Assembly: GCF_022751215.1 (NCBI RefSeq)
Contig: NZ_JAICDG010000005.1
Coordinates: forward strand, 558,001 to 622,000
From: Actinomadura terrae
Lineage (GTDB): Bacteria > Actinomycetota > Actinomycetes > Streptosporangiales > Streptosporangiaceae
Length of the DNA: 64,000 nucleotides
Reading direction: 5' to 3'
Positions within the stretch are counted from its first letter, which is position 1. Each line of letters begins with the position of its first letter. Positions 7,909-16,519 of the stretch are shown piece by piece. The notes under the pieces are model-generated. The model had not been told where the DNA came from. It saw nothing but the letters and a program-made list of their open reading frames with translations, and made no database searches. The position numbers and the translations under genes were made by a program.

Positions 7909-9107
7909 GACACCTCCACCCACAGCAGATCTCCGTCGAGATCGCTGGTGACGGTGACGTCGCCGCGCACCTCGTACCGGGGGACGACCGCGTCGGTGCC
8001 AGCCAGCACCGACACGCTGACCCGGTCGGTACCCTCGGGGACGATCGTGACACGGGCGTGGCCGCGCGCCTTCGCCAGCACGGCCAGCGGGACCTCGGCG
8101 ATGGCGGAGGCGGTCCGCTCGTCGATCCCGGTCAGCTCGCCCACCCGCACGACGTCGACGACGACCCCGCGCCGCATGACCTCGTCGATGCCCGGACGCA
8201 GCGCCTGGAGCAGCGGGTCGGGGATGTCCTCGTGCTCGGCGAGCAGCTGCCGCAGCATCGCCTCGGCGGTCGCGCACCGGCCGCGCACGGCGGGCTCGGC
8301 GGGATCGACGACACCGGCGGCGAGGTCGCGCAGGATCGGCGCGATCAGCCGGCGGACCTCCTGGTACCGGTCCTGGCGCGCCCGCGCGACCTCGTTGATC
8401 ACGGCCTCGCGGCTCGCCATCCGCCAGCGCGCCGCCGCCGCGGTCGCGGCCATGCCGCCGCTGTACCGGAACACCCGCGCCCCGGCGATCATCGCGAGCT
8501 GGATGCTCGCCGACGCGTACAGCAGCGTCACGAACCCGGCGACGCTGTGCCGGTCGTAGGTGCCGGTGGCCAGCAGCACCGTGAGGACGATCGCGCCGTT
8601 GGTCCCCTGGAACGCCATGAGCCTGCTCAGCGGCCGGTGCAGCAGGAGCAGCACGCCGATCAGCCCGGTCGTGGCCCACGTCCAGTTCACCTTCAGCAGC
8701 AGGTCGCCGGGGCAGTTGACCGCCATCGCGAGGCCGCTGGCGAGGGCGACCGCGGCCAGCGGGCCGACGACGGCGGGGCCGTTCCTCCCGCGCAGCAGCG
8801 CGACCGCGCCGACGACGATGACCAGTAACTGGAGCCCCCACACCGCCACGGCCGCCGCCGGGAAGCGGTACTCGTGCAGGTAGACGAGCAGCGCCGCGCC
8901 CGCCGCGCCCAGATGCCACAGCGCGACCGTGATGACGGTCGCCACGTCGAACGCGCGGTGGAAGCCGGCCGCGAACGGCGCCGCCGCGACATGGTCGCCG
9001 ACCGCCGCGCTCCGCTCGGCCGCGGTCTCGTCGCCCACCGCGCCGTTCGCCGTGCCGTTCGCCCGGCCGCCCACCACCCGCCGGGCGAAGATCGCCAGCT
9101 CAGCCAT
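7893..9107 (-). CDS. Membrane protein related to NarL-type histidine kinases, catalytic motifs degenerate
   Basis: A 404-residue protein. It has about five to six predicted membrane helices (residues about 55-215), then a helical region and a terminal beta-rich part arranged like a HisKA_3-HATPase module. The phospho-accepting histidine motif of the upstream kinase (MHDSVLATL) corresponds to APILRDLAAG here. The N-box and G1 (DEGRGFD) and G2 boxes have no recognisable equivalents; the region reads LAKARGHARV then LAGTDAV. It is therefore probably not an active kinase. It overlaps the kinase gene by 8 bases and the regulator gene by 16, so all three are co-translated. It may be a pseudokinase that modulates the true kinase, perhaps by heterodimerising; this is inference. 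Confidence 0.8.
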   Translation of the reverse strand: MAELAIFARRVVGGRANGTANGAVGDETAAERSAAVGDHVAAAPFAAGFHRAFDVATVITVALWHLGAAGAALLVYLHEYRFPAAAVAVWGLQLLVIVVGAVALLRGRNGPAVVGPLAAVALASGLAMAVNCPGDLLLKVNWTWATTGLIGVLLLLHRPLSRLMAFQGTNGAIVLTVLLATGTYDRHSVAGFVTLLYASASIQLAMIAGARVFRYSGGMAATAAAARWRMASREAVINEVARARQDRYQEVRRLIAPILRDLAAGVVDPAEPAVRGRCATAEAMLRQLLAEHEDIPDPLLQALRPGIDEVMRRGVVVDVVRVGELTGIDERTASAIAEVPLAVLAKARGHARVTIVPEGTDRVSVSVLAGTDAVVPRYEVRGDVTVTSDLDGDLLWVEVSWHRT

Positions 9108-10278
9108 GCGGCCACCGCAACATGACCACGGTGCCCTCGCCCGGACGCGACTCCACCAGCGCCGTCCCTCCGACCATCAGCATGCGCTCCCGGATCGAGC
9201 CCCGGATGCCGTGCCGCTCCCCCGGGACGAGCGACGGGTCGAACCCGCGTCCCTCGTCGGCGACCGTGACCGTCATGACCCCGTCCGTCCCCGCCTCGGC
9301 GCGGACGTGCGCCCGCGCGACCCCGGCATGGCACGAGACGTTGCGCAGCGCCTCCCGCGCCGCGCCGGTGAACGCCACCGCGACCGGCTCGGGGACCATG
9401 AGCGGCACGCCGCCGGTGCTGACGTCCGCCGCGACGAGCGAGGCCAGCTCCGCCGCCAGCCCCGCGAGCCGCTCGCCGAGGTCGACCGACGGCGGGTCGC
9501 CGGTCAGCGGGGACACCGAGAACTCCTCCAGCACGTCCAGCGCGGCCTGCGCGTTGCGCGCCAGCACGGGCGAGTCGCGCTGGACGGCGCCCGAGGCGAC
9601 CATGACCAGCGTCGCGAGCACCGAGTCGTGCATCTCCGAGCGGTGGTGGCGCTCGTCGGCCCGGCGGGCCGCCTCGACCATCGCCTGCCGCCGCGCCCGG
9701 TCGCGCTCGGCGACGACCGCGTCGGCCCGTCGGCCGCCCCGGCGCAGCAGCCACATCAGCGCGTTGACGACGACGGTCTGCACGAACAGGATGCGGACCT
9801 GGCTCGTCTCCGCCGGGACGCCGATCATGTACGCGGCGGTGACGACCGCCGCCATCGCCAGCCCGCCCAGCTGCGACAGCGCCAGCTGCGTCACGTAGAT
9901 CGAGGTGCTGGCCAGCATGATCGCCCAGGTGGTCTCGTCGAGCACCGCGCTCACCGGGACGAGCCTGTCCTGGACGAGCAGCACCAGCGAGACCACCACC
10001 GTGTCGGCGGCCATCAGCCCGAACGTCAGCCCGCGTCCGGCGGCCCGCGCGGCGAAGACCACCGCCCACACCGCCAGCCCGCCGAGCACCCACGCCTGCC
10101 AGGCGCGCGAGACCCCCGCGTCCTCGCCGATCAGCGCCGCGACGATCGACGCGAGCACTCCGCCGCAGCGCAGCGCGATCGTGAACCGCAGCACCGTGCG
10201 CCGCAGCGCGTAGTCCGTGGGCCCCGGCCGCGCCCTCGGCCGGTCACCCGCACCCAGTCCGACACGCCATGCAACCAT
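9100..10278 (-). CDS. NarL-type sensor histidine kinase
   Basis: A 392-residue membrane kinase. It has about five to six hydrophobic helices in residues 40-185, then a linker coiled coil, the HisKA_3 motif EMHDSVLATL (H about 217), the N-box AREALRNVSCHAG, G1 DEGRGFD and G2 GIRGSIRERM. It is predicted to sense a membrane or envelope signal and phosphorylate the LuxR-type regulator at the operon's end. It is the first of three overlapping genes. The ATG at 10278 has only a weak ribosome site. No extracytoplasmic sensor domain is visible, so the stimulus is probably intramembrane. Confidence 0.92.
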   Translation of the reverse strand: MVAWRVGLGAGDRPRARPGPTDYALRRTVLRFTIALRCGGVLASIVAALIGEDAGVSRAWQAWVLGGLAVWAVVFAARAAGRGLTFGLMAADTVVVSLVLLVQDRLVPVSAVLDETTWAIMLASTSIYVTQLALSQLGGLAMAAVVTAAYMIGVPAETSQVRILFVQTVVVNALMWLLRRGGRRADAVVAERDRARRQAMVEAARRADERHHRSEMHDSVLATLVMVASGAVQRDSPVLARNAQAALDVLEEFSVSPLTGDPPSVDLGERLAGLAAELASLVAADVSTGGVPLMVPEPVAVAFTGAAREALRNVSCHAGVARAHVRAEAGTDGVMTVTVADEGRGFDPSLVPGERHGIRGSIRERMLMVGGTALVESRPGEGTVVMLRWPHG

Positions 10279-10448
10279 CAGCCACGTCCGAACGATCGTC
10301 CCGACACCTACGCAGTGGGCCCACCGGGGGCATACGCAGTATGCCGCGCCGATGTCCGACTCGACGTCTGATCAACGAATAAGTGCCCGCGATCGGTACG
10401 GGTGGTCGCGGTGAAAAAACCACCGCGGATCCGGCCGCGAGGGCGATG

Positions 10449-11045
10449 TCAGCCGGGTCGGACGACGCACGAGTCCAGGTAGGGGCCGAGCTCGCGCGCG
10501 ACGGTCCGTAGCGGGCGGACGTCCCGCTCGGCCCGCGCCATCAGGATCGCCCCCTCCAGCGCGCCGACCATCAGCGTCGCGAGCCCGCCCGCGCGCCGGG
10601 CCGGGACGCCCATCGCGGTCAGCTCCCGCGCGATCGGACGCCGCCACGCCGCGAACGCCTCGGCGGACGCGGCGCGCGTGGACGCGACGGACTCCGCGCA
10701 GTCGACCGTCGCCGCCGCGACCGGGCACCCCCGCTCGAAGCCCGCCGAGGTGTACTCCTCGATCCACTGCCCGACCATCGCCGCGAACAGCCGGGACGGC
10801 GCCGGCCGCGCCATCGCCGCCATGAACCGGGCGACGCGCTCGCTCGCGTACCGTCCGGCCCACTCCACGGCCTCGTTCACGAGCTGTTCCTTGCCGCCCG
10901 GGAAGTAGTGCTGGAGCGATCCGCGCGGCGCCCCCGCGTGTACGGCGACATCGCGCAGGCCCGTCGCGGTGACCCCGTCGCGGCGGATCAGCTGCGCGGC
11001 GCTGAACACCATCCGCTCGCGCGGCCCCCGCTCCCGCTCCGCCAT
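10449..11045 (-). CDS. TetR-family transcriptional regulator
   Basis: A 198-residue repressor-type protein. The N-terminal HTH has RMVFSAAQLIRRDGVTATGLRDVA followed by the recognition helix around APRGSLQHYFPGGKEQL, the LmrA/YxaF-like branch. The C-terminal ligand domain contains CPVAAATVD. GGAGG precedes the ATG at 11045. It is divergent from the 3-hydroxyisobutyrate-dehydrogenase-like gene. A perfect inverted repeat in the shared promoter (11105-11118) is a good candidate operator, so it probably controls that gene and itself. Confidence 0.93.
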   Translation of the reverse strand: MAERERGPRERMVFSAAQLIRRDGVTATGLRDVAVHAGAPRGSLQHYFPGGKEQLVNEAVEWAGRYASERVARFMAAMARPAPSRLFAAMVGQWIEEYTSAGFERGCPVAAATVDCAESVASTRAASAEAFAAWRRPIARELTAMGVPARRAGGLATLMVGALEGAILMARAERDVRPLRTVARELGPYLDSCVVRPG

Positions 11046-11104
11046 GATCCTCCGCTCGAAAGAAGGTCTCGAAGGCTATTGCCGCCTTCACCTGGGCCAT
11101 TATC

Positions 11105-11118
11105 ATGACCGTTGTCAT
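11105..11118. promoter_or_regulatory. Candidate TetR operator
   Basis: ATGAC-CGTT-GTCAT is a perfect 5-bp inverted repeat with a 4-base spacer, embedded in the AT-rich stretch between the divergent TetR and oxidoreductase genes. It overlaps promoter-like TATCAT/CATAAC sequences and lies just upstream of the oxidoreductase ribosome site. TetR autoregulation from such sites is usual for the family. Confidence 0.55.
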
Positions 11119-11140
11119 AACTCGCAAGGAGGCGGTCGGC

Positions 11141-12034
11141 ATGGGCGTTGCTCCGTGTGTCGGGTTCATCGGACTGGGCGTCATGGGGCAGCCCATGGCC
11201 CTCAACCTCGCCCGCGCCGGAACCCCGCTCGTCGTCTGGAACCGCACCCCCGCGCGGTGCGAGCCGCTGCGCGCGGCGGGCGCGGAGGTCGCGGCGGACC
11301 CCGCCGAGGTGTTCCGGCGGGCGCGCGTGGTGTTCCTGATGCTGGCGAACGGGCCCGCGATCGACGCCGTCCTCGGACGCGGCACACCGGAGTTCGCCGC
11401 GAACGTCTCCGGGCGCGTGACCGTCCACATGGGGACGACGTCGCCGGAGTACTCGCGGGGCCTGGAGGCCGACATCCGCGCGGCGGGCGGGGAGTACGCG
11501 GAGGCGCCGGTCTCCGGCTCGCGCGGCCCCGCCGAGGAGGGGCGCCTGGTCGCGATGCTGGCGGGCGAGCCGTCCGCCGTCGCCGCGGTCCGCCCGCTGC
11601 TGCCGCCGATGTGCCACCAGACCTATCCCTGCGGGGGCGTCCCGAACGCGCTGCTCATGAAGCTCTCGGTCAACATCTTCCTGATCACGACGGTCACCGG
11701 GCTCGCCGAGTCGTTCCACTTCGCCGCCCGGCACGGGCTGGACGAGCGGCTGCTGCGGGACGTCCTCGACGCGGGCCCGATGGCGAGCGCGGTGTCCCGG
11801 GCGAAGGGCGGCAAACTCCTCGACCGCGACTTCGGCGTGCAGGCGTCCATCGTCAACGTCCTCGACAACAACCGCCTCATCGCCGAGGCCGCGCGGGCGT
11901 CCGGCGTCGCCTCGCCTTTGCTGGACGTCTGCCACGCCCTCTACCGCGAGACCCTCGCCCTCGGGCACGGCCGTTCGGACATGGCGGCCGTCGTGCACGC
12001 GATCGAATCCCGCACCGCTCTCACGGAACTGTGA
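11141..12034 (+). CDS. NAD(P)-dependent 3-hydroxyisobutyrate-dehydrogenase-like oxidoreductase
   Basis: A 297-residue beta-hydroxyacid dehydrogenase. Rossmann motif GFIGLGVMGQPMA is at the N-terminus, the substrate-binding segment APVSGSRGPAEEG is in the middle, and the catalytic lysine is in LLMKLSVN. The family reduces or oxidises short 3-hydroxyacids, or acts as imine reductases and glyoxylate reductases. The start is set at the ATG at 11141 because AAGGAGG lies 7 bases upstream; a further in-frame ATG at 11105 lies inside the putative operator. It is controlled presumably by the divergent TetR protein, whose ligand may be a related metabolite. Substrate unknown. Confidence 0.92.
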   Translation: MGVAPCVGFIGLGVMGQPMALNLARAGTPLVVWNRTPARCEPLRAAGAEVAADPAEVFRRARVVFLMLANGPAIDAVLGRGTPEFAANVSGRVTVHMGTTSPEYSRGLEADIRAAGGEYAEAPVSGSRGPAEEGRLVAMLAGEPSAVAAVRPLLPPMCHQTYPCGGVPNALLMKLSVNIFLITTVTGLAESFHFAARHGLDERLLRDVLDAGPMASAVSRAKGGKLLDRDFGVQASIVNVLDNNRLIAEAARASGVASPLLDVCHALYRETLALGHGRSDMAAVVHAIESRTALTEL

Positions 12035-12091
12035 ATCGGCGCGACCTGTTGCCCCGTTCCCGGCTCCCCGGCGTCCCGGCCGTGCCATGTT

Positions 12092-12103
12092 TGTCGTCCG
12101 ACA
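12092..12103. promoter_or_regulatory. Short palindrome upstream of the methyltransferase gene
   Basis: TGTCG-TC-CGACA, a perfect 5-bp inverted repeat. TTGTCG at its left side followed 17 bases later by TTTCAT could be the -35 and -10 of the next gene, so a protein bound here would occlude the promoter. Weak support from sequence alone. Confidence 0.3.
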
Positions 12104-12139
12104 TCGCTCGGCCTTTCATGTGACGGGTGGGAGGTTGCC

Positions 12140-13033
12140 GTGGGCGACGACTCGTTCCTCTGGCACGCCACGGGAAATGATCTGATGACCGGGATCGACA
12201 TGTCGATCCCGCATTCGGCGCGTATCTGGAACTACTGGATGGGCGGTAAGGACCACTATCCCGTCGATCAGGAGGCCGGCGACCGTTTCGCCGCGATCTA
12301 TCCCGGGATCATTGACATGGCCCGGACGTCCCGGTACTTCATCATGCGGGTCGTCCGCCACCTCACCGCGGCGGAGGGCGCGCGGCAGTTCCTCGATATC
12401 GGGATGGGCCTGCCGAGTCACGACAACACCCACGAGGTCGCCCAGCGGGTCGCGCCGGACGCGCGCGTCGTGTACGTGGACAACGATCCCCTCGTCCTCG
12501 CGCACGCCCACGCGCTTCTGACGGGCGCGGACGCGGGCGGCACCGACTACTTCAGCGCCGATCTCAACGACCCGGAGTCGATCCTCGCGACGGCCCGCAC
12601 GAAGCTCGACTTCACCCGTCCGGTCGCGCTCATGCTGATGAAGGTCCTCGGCCATATTCCCATCACCGAGGGCGACGGGCGGGCGCTGTCGATCGTCCGG
12701 ACGCTCAAGGACGCGCTGCCCCCCGGCAGTTGGCTCGCGCTCTACGACGGCACCGCCACCGACCCCGCCTACGCCAAGGCGACCCGCCTTTACAACCGGG
12801 GCGGATCGGCGCCCTATCATCTGCGCGGCCCCGATCAACTGCGCCGTTTCCTGGACGGGTTCCAGCTGCTTTCACCCGGGTTCGTCCAGATCCCGCGCTG
12901 GCGGCCCGACCCGAGCCCGTTCCGGCCCGCCGATCAATGTGACGCGTGGGGCGGCGTGGCGAGAAAGGCGGCCGCGGGCCCCGTCCGGGATGGGAGGCCT
13001 GGATGGGAAGCCGGTCATTTGACCGCGCCCTGA
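12140..13033 (+). CDS. SAM-dependent methyltransferase, DUF574 (PF04672) family
   Basis: A 297-residue Rossmann methyltransferase of the family expanded in actinomycetes. Typical signatures: IPHSARIWNYWMGGKDHYPVD near the start, QFLDIGMGLPSHDNTHEVAQ as the SAM-binding motif, VVYVDNDPLVLAHA, and an LMKVLGHIP segment. The physiological substrate of this family is generally not known. The GTG start at 12140 has GGGAGG upstream. The C-terminal 30 residues are not conserved-looking and overlap the htpG promoter. It is monocistronic as far as visible. Confidence 0.93.
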   Translation: MGDDSFLWHATGNDLMTGIDMSIPHSARIWNYWMGGKDHYPVDQEAGDRFAAIYPGIIDMARTSRYFIMRVVRHLTAAEGARQFLDIGMGLPSHDNTHEVAQRVAPDARVVYVDNDPLVLAHAHALLTGADAGGTDYFSADLNDPESILATARTKLDFTRPVALMLMKVLGHIPITEGDGRALSIVRTLKDALPPGSWLALYDGTATDPAYAKATRLYNRGGSAPYHLRGPDQLRRFLDGFQLLSPGFVQIPRWRPDPSPFRPADQCDAWGGVARKAAAGPVRDGRPGWEAGHLTAP

Positions 13034-13047
13034 CCGAATTCTAATCT
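13019..13047 (+). promoter_or_regulatory. htpG promoter (leaderless)
   Basis: TTGACC at 13019-13024 and TAATCT at 13042-13047 are separated by exactly 17 bases. The ATG of htpG is 7 bases past the -10 box with no ribosome site, so the transcript should begin at the start codon. The -35 lies inside the end of the preceding gene. Confidence 0.7.
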
Positions 13048-13054
13048 CACTCCA

Positions 13055-14944
13055 ATGACGGCGCAGACGACCGAAGAGACCTTCACGTTCCAGGCCGAGG
13101 TGGCACAGCTTCTCGACCTGATGGCCCACTCGCTCTACAGCAACAAGGAGATCTTCCTGCGCGAGCTGATCTCGAACGCGTCCGACGCGATCGACCGGCT
13201 GCGCTTCGAGCGGTTCTCCCGTCCCGAGCTCGCCGAGGACGGCGCCGACGACCCGGAGATCCGCGTCGGCTACGACCGCGACGCGGGCACGATCACGATC
13301 TCCGACAACGGCATCGGCATGAGCCGGGACGAGGTGATCGGGAACATCGGCACGATCGCCCGCTCCGGCACCGCCGAGTTCCTGCGCAACCTGAGCGGCG
13401 ACCAGCGCGGCGACTCCGCGCTGATCGGCCAGTTCGGCGTCGGGTTCTACTCGGCGTTCGTCGTGGCGGAGCGCGTCGTGCTGACGACGCGGCGGGCGGG
13501 CGCGGCGGCGGCGGAGGGCGTCCGCTGGTCGTCGGACGGCCGGGGCGAGTACACGCTGGAGGCCGTCGAGCGCCCCGAGCGCGGCACGACGATCGTCCTG
13601 CACCTGCGCGACGGCGAGGACGACCTGCTGAACGGCCACCGGCTGCGGACGATCGTGCAGCGCTACTCCGACCACGTCAGCGTGCCGATCGTCATGGCGT
13701 CCGAGGACGCGGACTCCGCCGAGGAGACGACCGTCAACCAGGCGTCGGCGCTGTGGGCGCGGCCGAAGAGCGAGCTGTCCGAGCGCGAGTACCACGACTT
13801 CTACCGGCACCTCGGCAACGACTTCGCGGACCCGCTCGCCTACGTCCACGCCAAGGTGGAGGGCCGGTACGAGTACACGCTGCTGCTGTACATCCCCTCG
13901 CAGGCGCCCTACGACCTGTGGGTCCCGCAGGCGCGGCGCGGGCTGCGGCTGCACGTCCAGCGGATCTTCATCCTGGAGGACACCGGCCAGCTCATGCCCG
14001 CCTACCTGCGGTTCGTGCGCGGGATCATCGACTCCAGCGACCTGCCGCTGAACGTGTCCCGGGAGATCCTCCAGGGCAGCCGCGCGGTCGACCACATCCG
14101 CTCCAGCGCGGTCAAGCGGGTGCTGAAGCTGCTCAAGGACATGGCCGAGAACGAGCCGGAGAAGTACGCGACGTTCTGGCGGAACTTCGGCGCCGTCCTC
14201 AAGGAGGGCATCGCCGACGACTACGCCAACCGCGACGACATCGCCGAGCTGCTGCGCTTCACCACCACCCGGTCGGCCACGCAGGACGCGGACGTCTCGC
14301 TGCGCGACTACGTGAACCGCATGAAGGACGGCCAGGACAAGATCTACTACCTGCTCGCGCCGACCCCCGCCGCCGCGGCCGCCAGCCCCCACCTCGAGGT
14401 GTTCCGGGAGAAGGGCATCGAGGTACTGCTGCTCGGCGAGGCCGTCGACAACTGGGTCGTGACCGGCCTCGTGCAGGAGTTCGACGGCAGGCGGCTCCAG
14501 TCGGTCGCGCAGGGCGTCCCCGACCTCGGCGACCTGGCCGAGGACGCGGAGAAGGAGGCGGCGAAGCGCGCCGGCGAGGAGTTCGCCGACCTGCTCGCCA
14601 AGCTGAAGACCGAGCTGGACGGCCAGGCGCACGACGTGCGGGTCACGACCCGCCTCACCACGTCCCCCGCGTGCATCGTGGGCGACGAGGCGGTCACCGA
14701 CCTGACGCTCGCGCAGCGGCTGCGCGGCTCGGGCCTGCCGAACCGCCCGGTGCTGGAGATCAACCCCCGGCACCCGCTGATCGAACGGCTGAACCGCCGC
14801 CAGGACGACCCGCGCCTGGCCGACTGGGCGCACGTCCTGTTCAACCAGGCCGTGCTCACCAGCGGCGCGATCGTCGAGGACCCGGCCGCGTTCGTCGGCC
14901 GCCTCAACGACCTGCTCGTGGCGCTGGCCGCGGACCCCGCCTGA
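13055..14944 (+). CDS. htpG: Molecular chaperone HtpG (Hsp90)
   Basis: A 629-residue dimeric ATP-dependent chaperone of the normal bacterial length. The GHKL ATP site is complete: LISNASDAIDRLR (catalytic Glu and Asn), DNGIGM, GTIARSG and QFGVGFYSAF. The middle-domain arginine loop and C-terminal dimerisation domain (ending NDLLVALAAD) follow. It is preceded by a strong leaderless promoter and followed by a perfect hairpin terminator. No obvious HspR or CIRCE operator is visible in the short upstream region. Confidence 0.98.
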   Translation: MTAQTTEETFTFQAEVAQLLDLMAHSLYSNKEIFLRELISNASDAIDRLRFERFSRPELAEDGADDPEIRVGYDRDAGTITISDNGIGMSRDEVIGNIGTIARSGTAEFLRNLSGDQRGDSALIGQFGVGFYSAFVVAERVVLTTRRAGAAAAEGVRWSSDGRGEYTLEAVERPERGTTIVLHLRDGEDDLLNGHRLRTIVQRYSDHVSVPIVMASEDADSAEETTVNQASALWARPKSELSEREYHDFYRHLGNDFADPLAYVHAKVEGRYEYTLLLYIPSQAPYDLWVPQARRGLRLHVQRIFILEDTGQLMPAYLRFVRGIIDSSDLPLNVSREILQGSRAVDHIRSSAVKRVLKLLKDMAENEPEKYATFWRNFGAVLKEGIADDYANRDDIAELLRFTTTRSATQDADVSLRDYVNRMKDGQDKIYYLLAPTPAAAAASPHLEVFREKGIEVLLLGEAVDNWVVTGLVQEFDGRRLQSVAQGVPDLGDLAEDAEKEAAKRAGEEFADLLAKLKTELDGQAHDVRVTTRLTTSPACIVGDEAVTDLTLAQRLRGSGLPNRPVLEINPRHPLIERLNRRQDDPRLADWAHVLFNQAVLTSGAIVEDPAAFVGRLNDLLVALAADPA

Positions 14945-14966
14945 CCGGTCGCCCGACCCGCTGCGG

Positions 14967-14994
14967 CCTCCGCCGGGGGCACCCCCGGCGGAGG
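14967..14994. terminator. Bidirectional terminator between htpG and the cold-shock gene
   Basis: A 12-13-bp perfect GC stem (14967-14979 with 14982-14994) with a minimal loop lies between two convergent genes, 22 bases after the htpG stop. Confidence 0.8.
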
Positions 14995-14995
14995 G

Positions 14996-15424
14996 TCAGC
15001 CCTCGACCCAGCCGTACTTCTTGGCGAGGGCGAGCAGGCCGCGCCGCAGCTTGACGATCTGCGCGCCGGTCAGCTCGGGTTCGTCGCGCAGCAGCAGCTC
15101 GGTCAGCTCCTGCGTGAACTCCTCCTGTGACAGGACGTCGCAGAGCCCGTCGTCATCGTCGCGGTCCAGCACGGGACCCCGGTCGAGCGACCGCACCGGC
15201 GGCCGGGACACCGGGTCGGCCTCCAGCGCGCGCACGGCGAACGCCTTCAGCCCCCGCTCCCCCTGCGTCACCTCGAACTCGACGGGCGTCCCCGGGGAGA
15301 ACACCGCCTTGTCGTCGAGCAGCTCGTTGGCGTGGACGAAAACGTCCTCTCCGCCACCGTCCGGCACGATGAATCCGTATCCGCGGAAATCGTCGAACCT
15401 GAGAACCTTGCCCGTCTGCGTCAT
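14996..15424 (-). CDS. Cold-shock domain protein with a C-terminal helical extension
   Basis: A 142-residue protein. Residues 1-67 form a cold-shock domain (FRGYGFIV for RNP1, DVFVHANELL for RNP2). Residues about 75-142 are a linker plus an acidic helical region (LSQEEFTQELTELLL, then a hydrophobic helix ending KKYGWVEG) not present in CspA. Such fusions are seen in actinomycetes; the extra part may mediate dimerisation or partner binding. The ATG at 15424 follows GGAGGGG. A TAGGAT box on the minus strand near 15564-15569 is a possible promoter, giving a leader of about 130 bases. Confidence 0.92.
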   Translation of the reverse strand: MTQTGKVLRFDDFRGYGFIVPDGGGEDVFVHANELLDDKAVFSPGTPVEFEVTQGERGLKAFAVRALEADPVSRPPVRSLDRGPVLDRDDDDGLCDVLSQEEFTQELTELLLRDEPELTGAQIVKLRRGLLALAKKYGWVEG

Positions 15425-15618
15425 GACCACCCCTCCGCAAAACACACGACGCCTGCCCGTCCACTACACAGCCGGGAACCGTCCAGGCGCGGAATCCGTG
15501 TTCCCCCGTTTACGCGGCGCGCGCGGTGCCCCCCTGGCGACGCCCCCCGGGCATCACGCCGATATCCTAAGCCAACCGCCCGCCGTCCGCCGCGTTCCGT
15601 TCGAGCCGGGCTTATCGA

Positions 15619-16497
15619 TCAAGCCGCGCGCGGCTGCCGCGCCGGACGGCGGAACACCTGCTCGGTATGCCATTCGATGTGCCGCGCCTCGACCGGCGGC
15701 AACCCCGCCTGCGGTGCCCGGACGGGACGTCCCGCGAGATCGAGAACCTGCCGGTGGGACGCGGGCGCGCGGGCGATGTACTTGCGCGACACGGTGATCA
15801 CGCGGTCCCCCGTGAGCCCCATGACGCCCCTGTCGAAAAGGCGGTGATGCAGCGCGCACAGGCAGATTCCGTTGTCGAGCCGGTCGGGGCCGCCGTAGGT
15901 CCTCCACCGCACGTGCGCGGCGTCCAATCCGACGGCGATTCCCTCCAGCCAACCGTCATAACCGCAGAAAGCACAGGAGAATTCGTACGCCTCCAACACC
16001 TCCGGACGAAACGCCGGATCGCGCCCCGCGGGCAGCACCGGAGCGTCGAGATCCAATCCGATCATCTGGCAGATGTCGGCGTGCAGGGACGGCGCGAAAT
16101 TGGCGTCGAGCAGCGCCCGGACGAGCCTCGGCAACAACTCCGGATCACGCTCAAGGGCGGCGGCGAGGTCCGGATGCAGCCGCCCGCTGGCCCGCGTCGA
16201 GCGCAGCGCCCCGAGCCCCGGCCCCGGGCTGCCGCCGCCGTCCGCGGTCGTGACCTGCCACAGCCCGTCGTCGTTGGCGAGATGGTGGAACGGATACCCC
16301 GGGCTCGTCGGACGCGGCGGGCCGAACTCGCGCAGCAGCCGTCCGAGGTCGTCCTCCAGCGCGGCGAACTCGATCGCGCGCGGACCCCGGTCGTGGAAGC
16401 GTCCGAGGGCGTACAGGAGCAGCAGCGGCTTGTGCGGAGCCCGCACACCGTCCCGCGAATGCCGGCGGACATTCAGGACACGTTCGACCCACTCCAC
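15619..16497 (-). CDS. McrA-like HNH restriction endonuclease with sulfur-binding domain (type IV, phosphorothioate DNA)
   Basis: A 292-residue two-domain nuclease. The N-terminal part (about 1-150) has RAPHKPLLLLYALGRF, then an FGPP loop and a YPFHHL...DGLW segment. These are the hallmarks I associate with the SBD domain that recognises phosphorothioate-modified DNA in ScoMcrA/SprMcrA. The C-terminal part is an HNH nuclease: CAFCGYD, LDAAHVRW, DNGICLCALHHRLFD. The expected role is cleaving incoming DNA that carries Dnd-type sulfur modification. No dnd genes are present in the window, as expected for a type IV enzyme that must avoid self-modified DNA. It starts with GTG, likely leaderless from TAGGGT at 16504-16509. 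Confidence 0.85.
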   Translation of the reverse strand: MEWVERVLNVRRHSRDGVRAPHKPLLLLYALGRFHDRGPRAIEFAALEDDLGRLLREFGPPRPTSPGYPFHHLANDDGLWQVTTADGGGSPGPGLGALRSTRASGRLHPDLAAALERDPELLPRLVRALLDANFAPSLHADICQMIGLDLDAPVLPAGRDPAFRPEVLEAYEFSCAFCGYDGWLEGIAVGLDAAHVRWRTYGGPDRLDNGICLCALHHRLFDRGVMGLTGDRVITVSRKYIARAPASHRQVLDLAGRPVRAPQAGLPPVEARHIEWHTEQVFRRPARQPRAA

Positions 16498-16503
16498 GCC
16501 AGC

Positions 16504-16509
16504 ACCCTA
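16504..16509 (-). promoter_or_regulatory. -10 box for leaderless McrA-like gene
   Basis: TAGGGT (TANNNT) on the minus strand, 6 bases before the GTG start, with no ribosome-binding site between. Confidence 0.5.
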
Positions 16510-16519
16510 ACGCCAGGGA

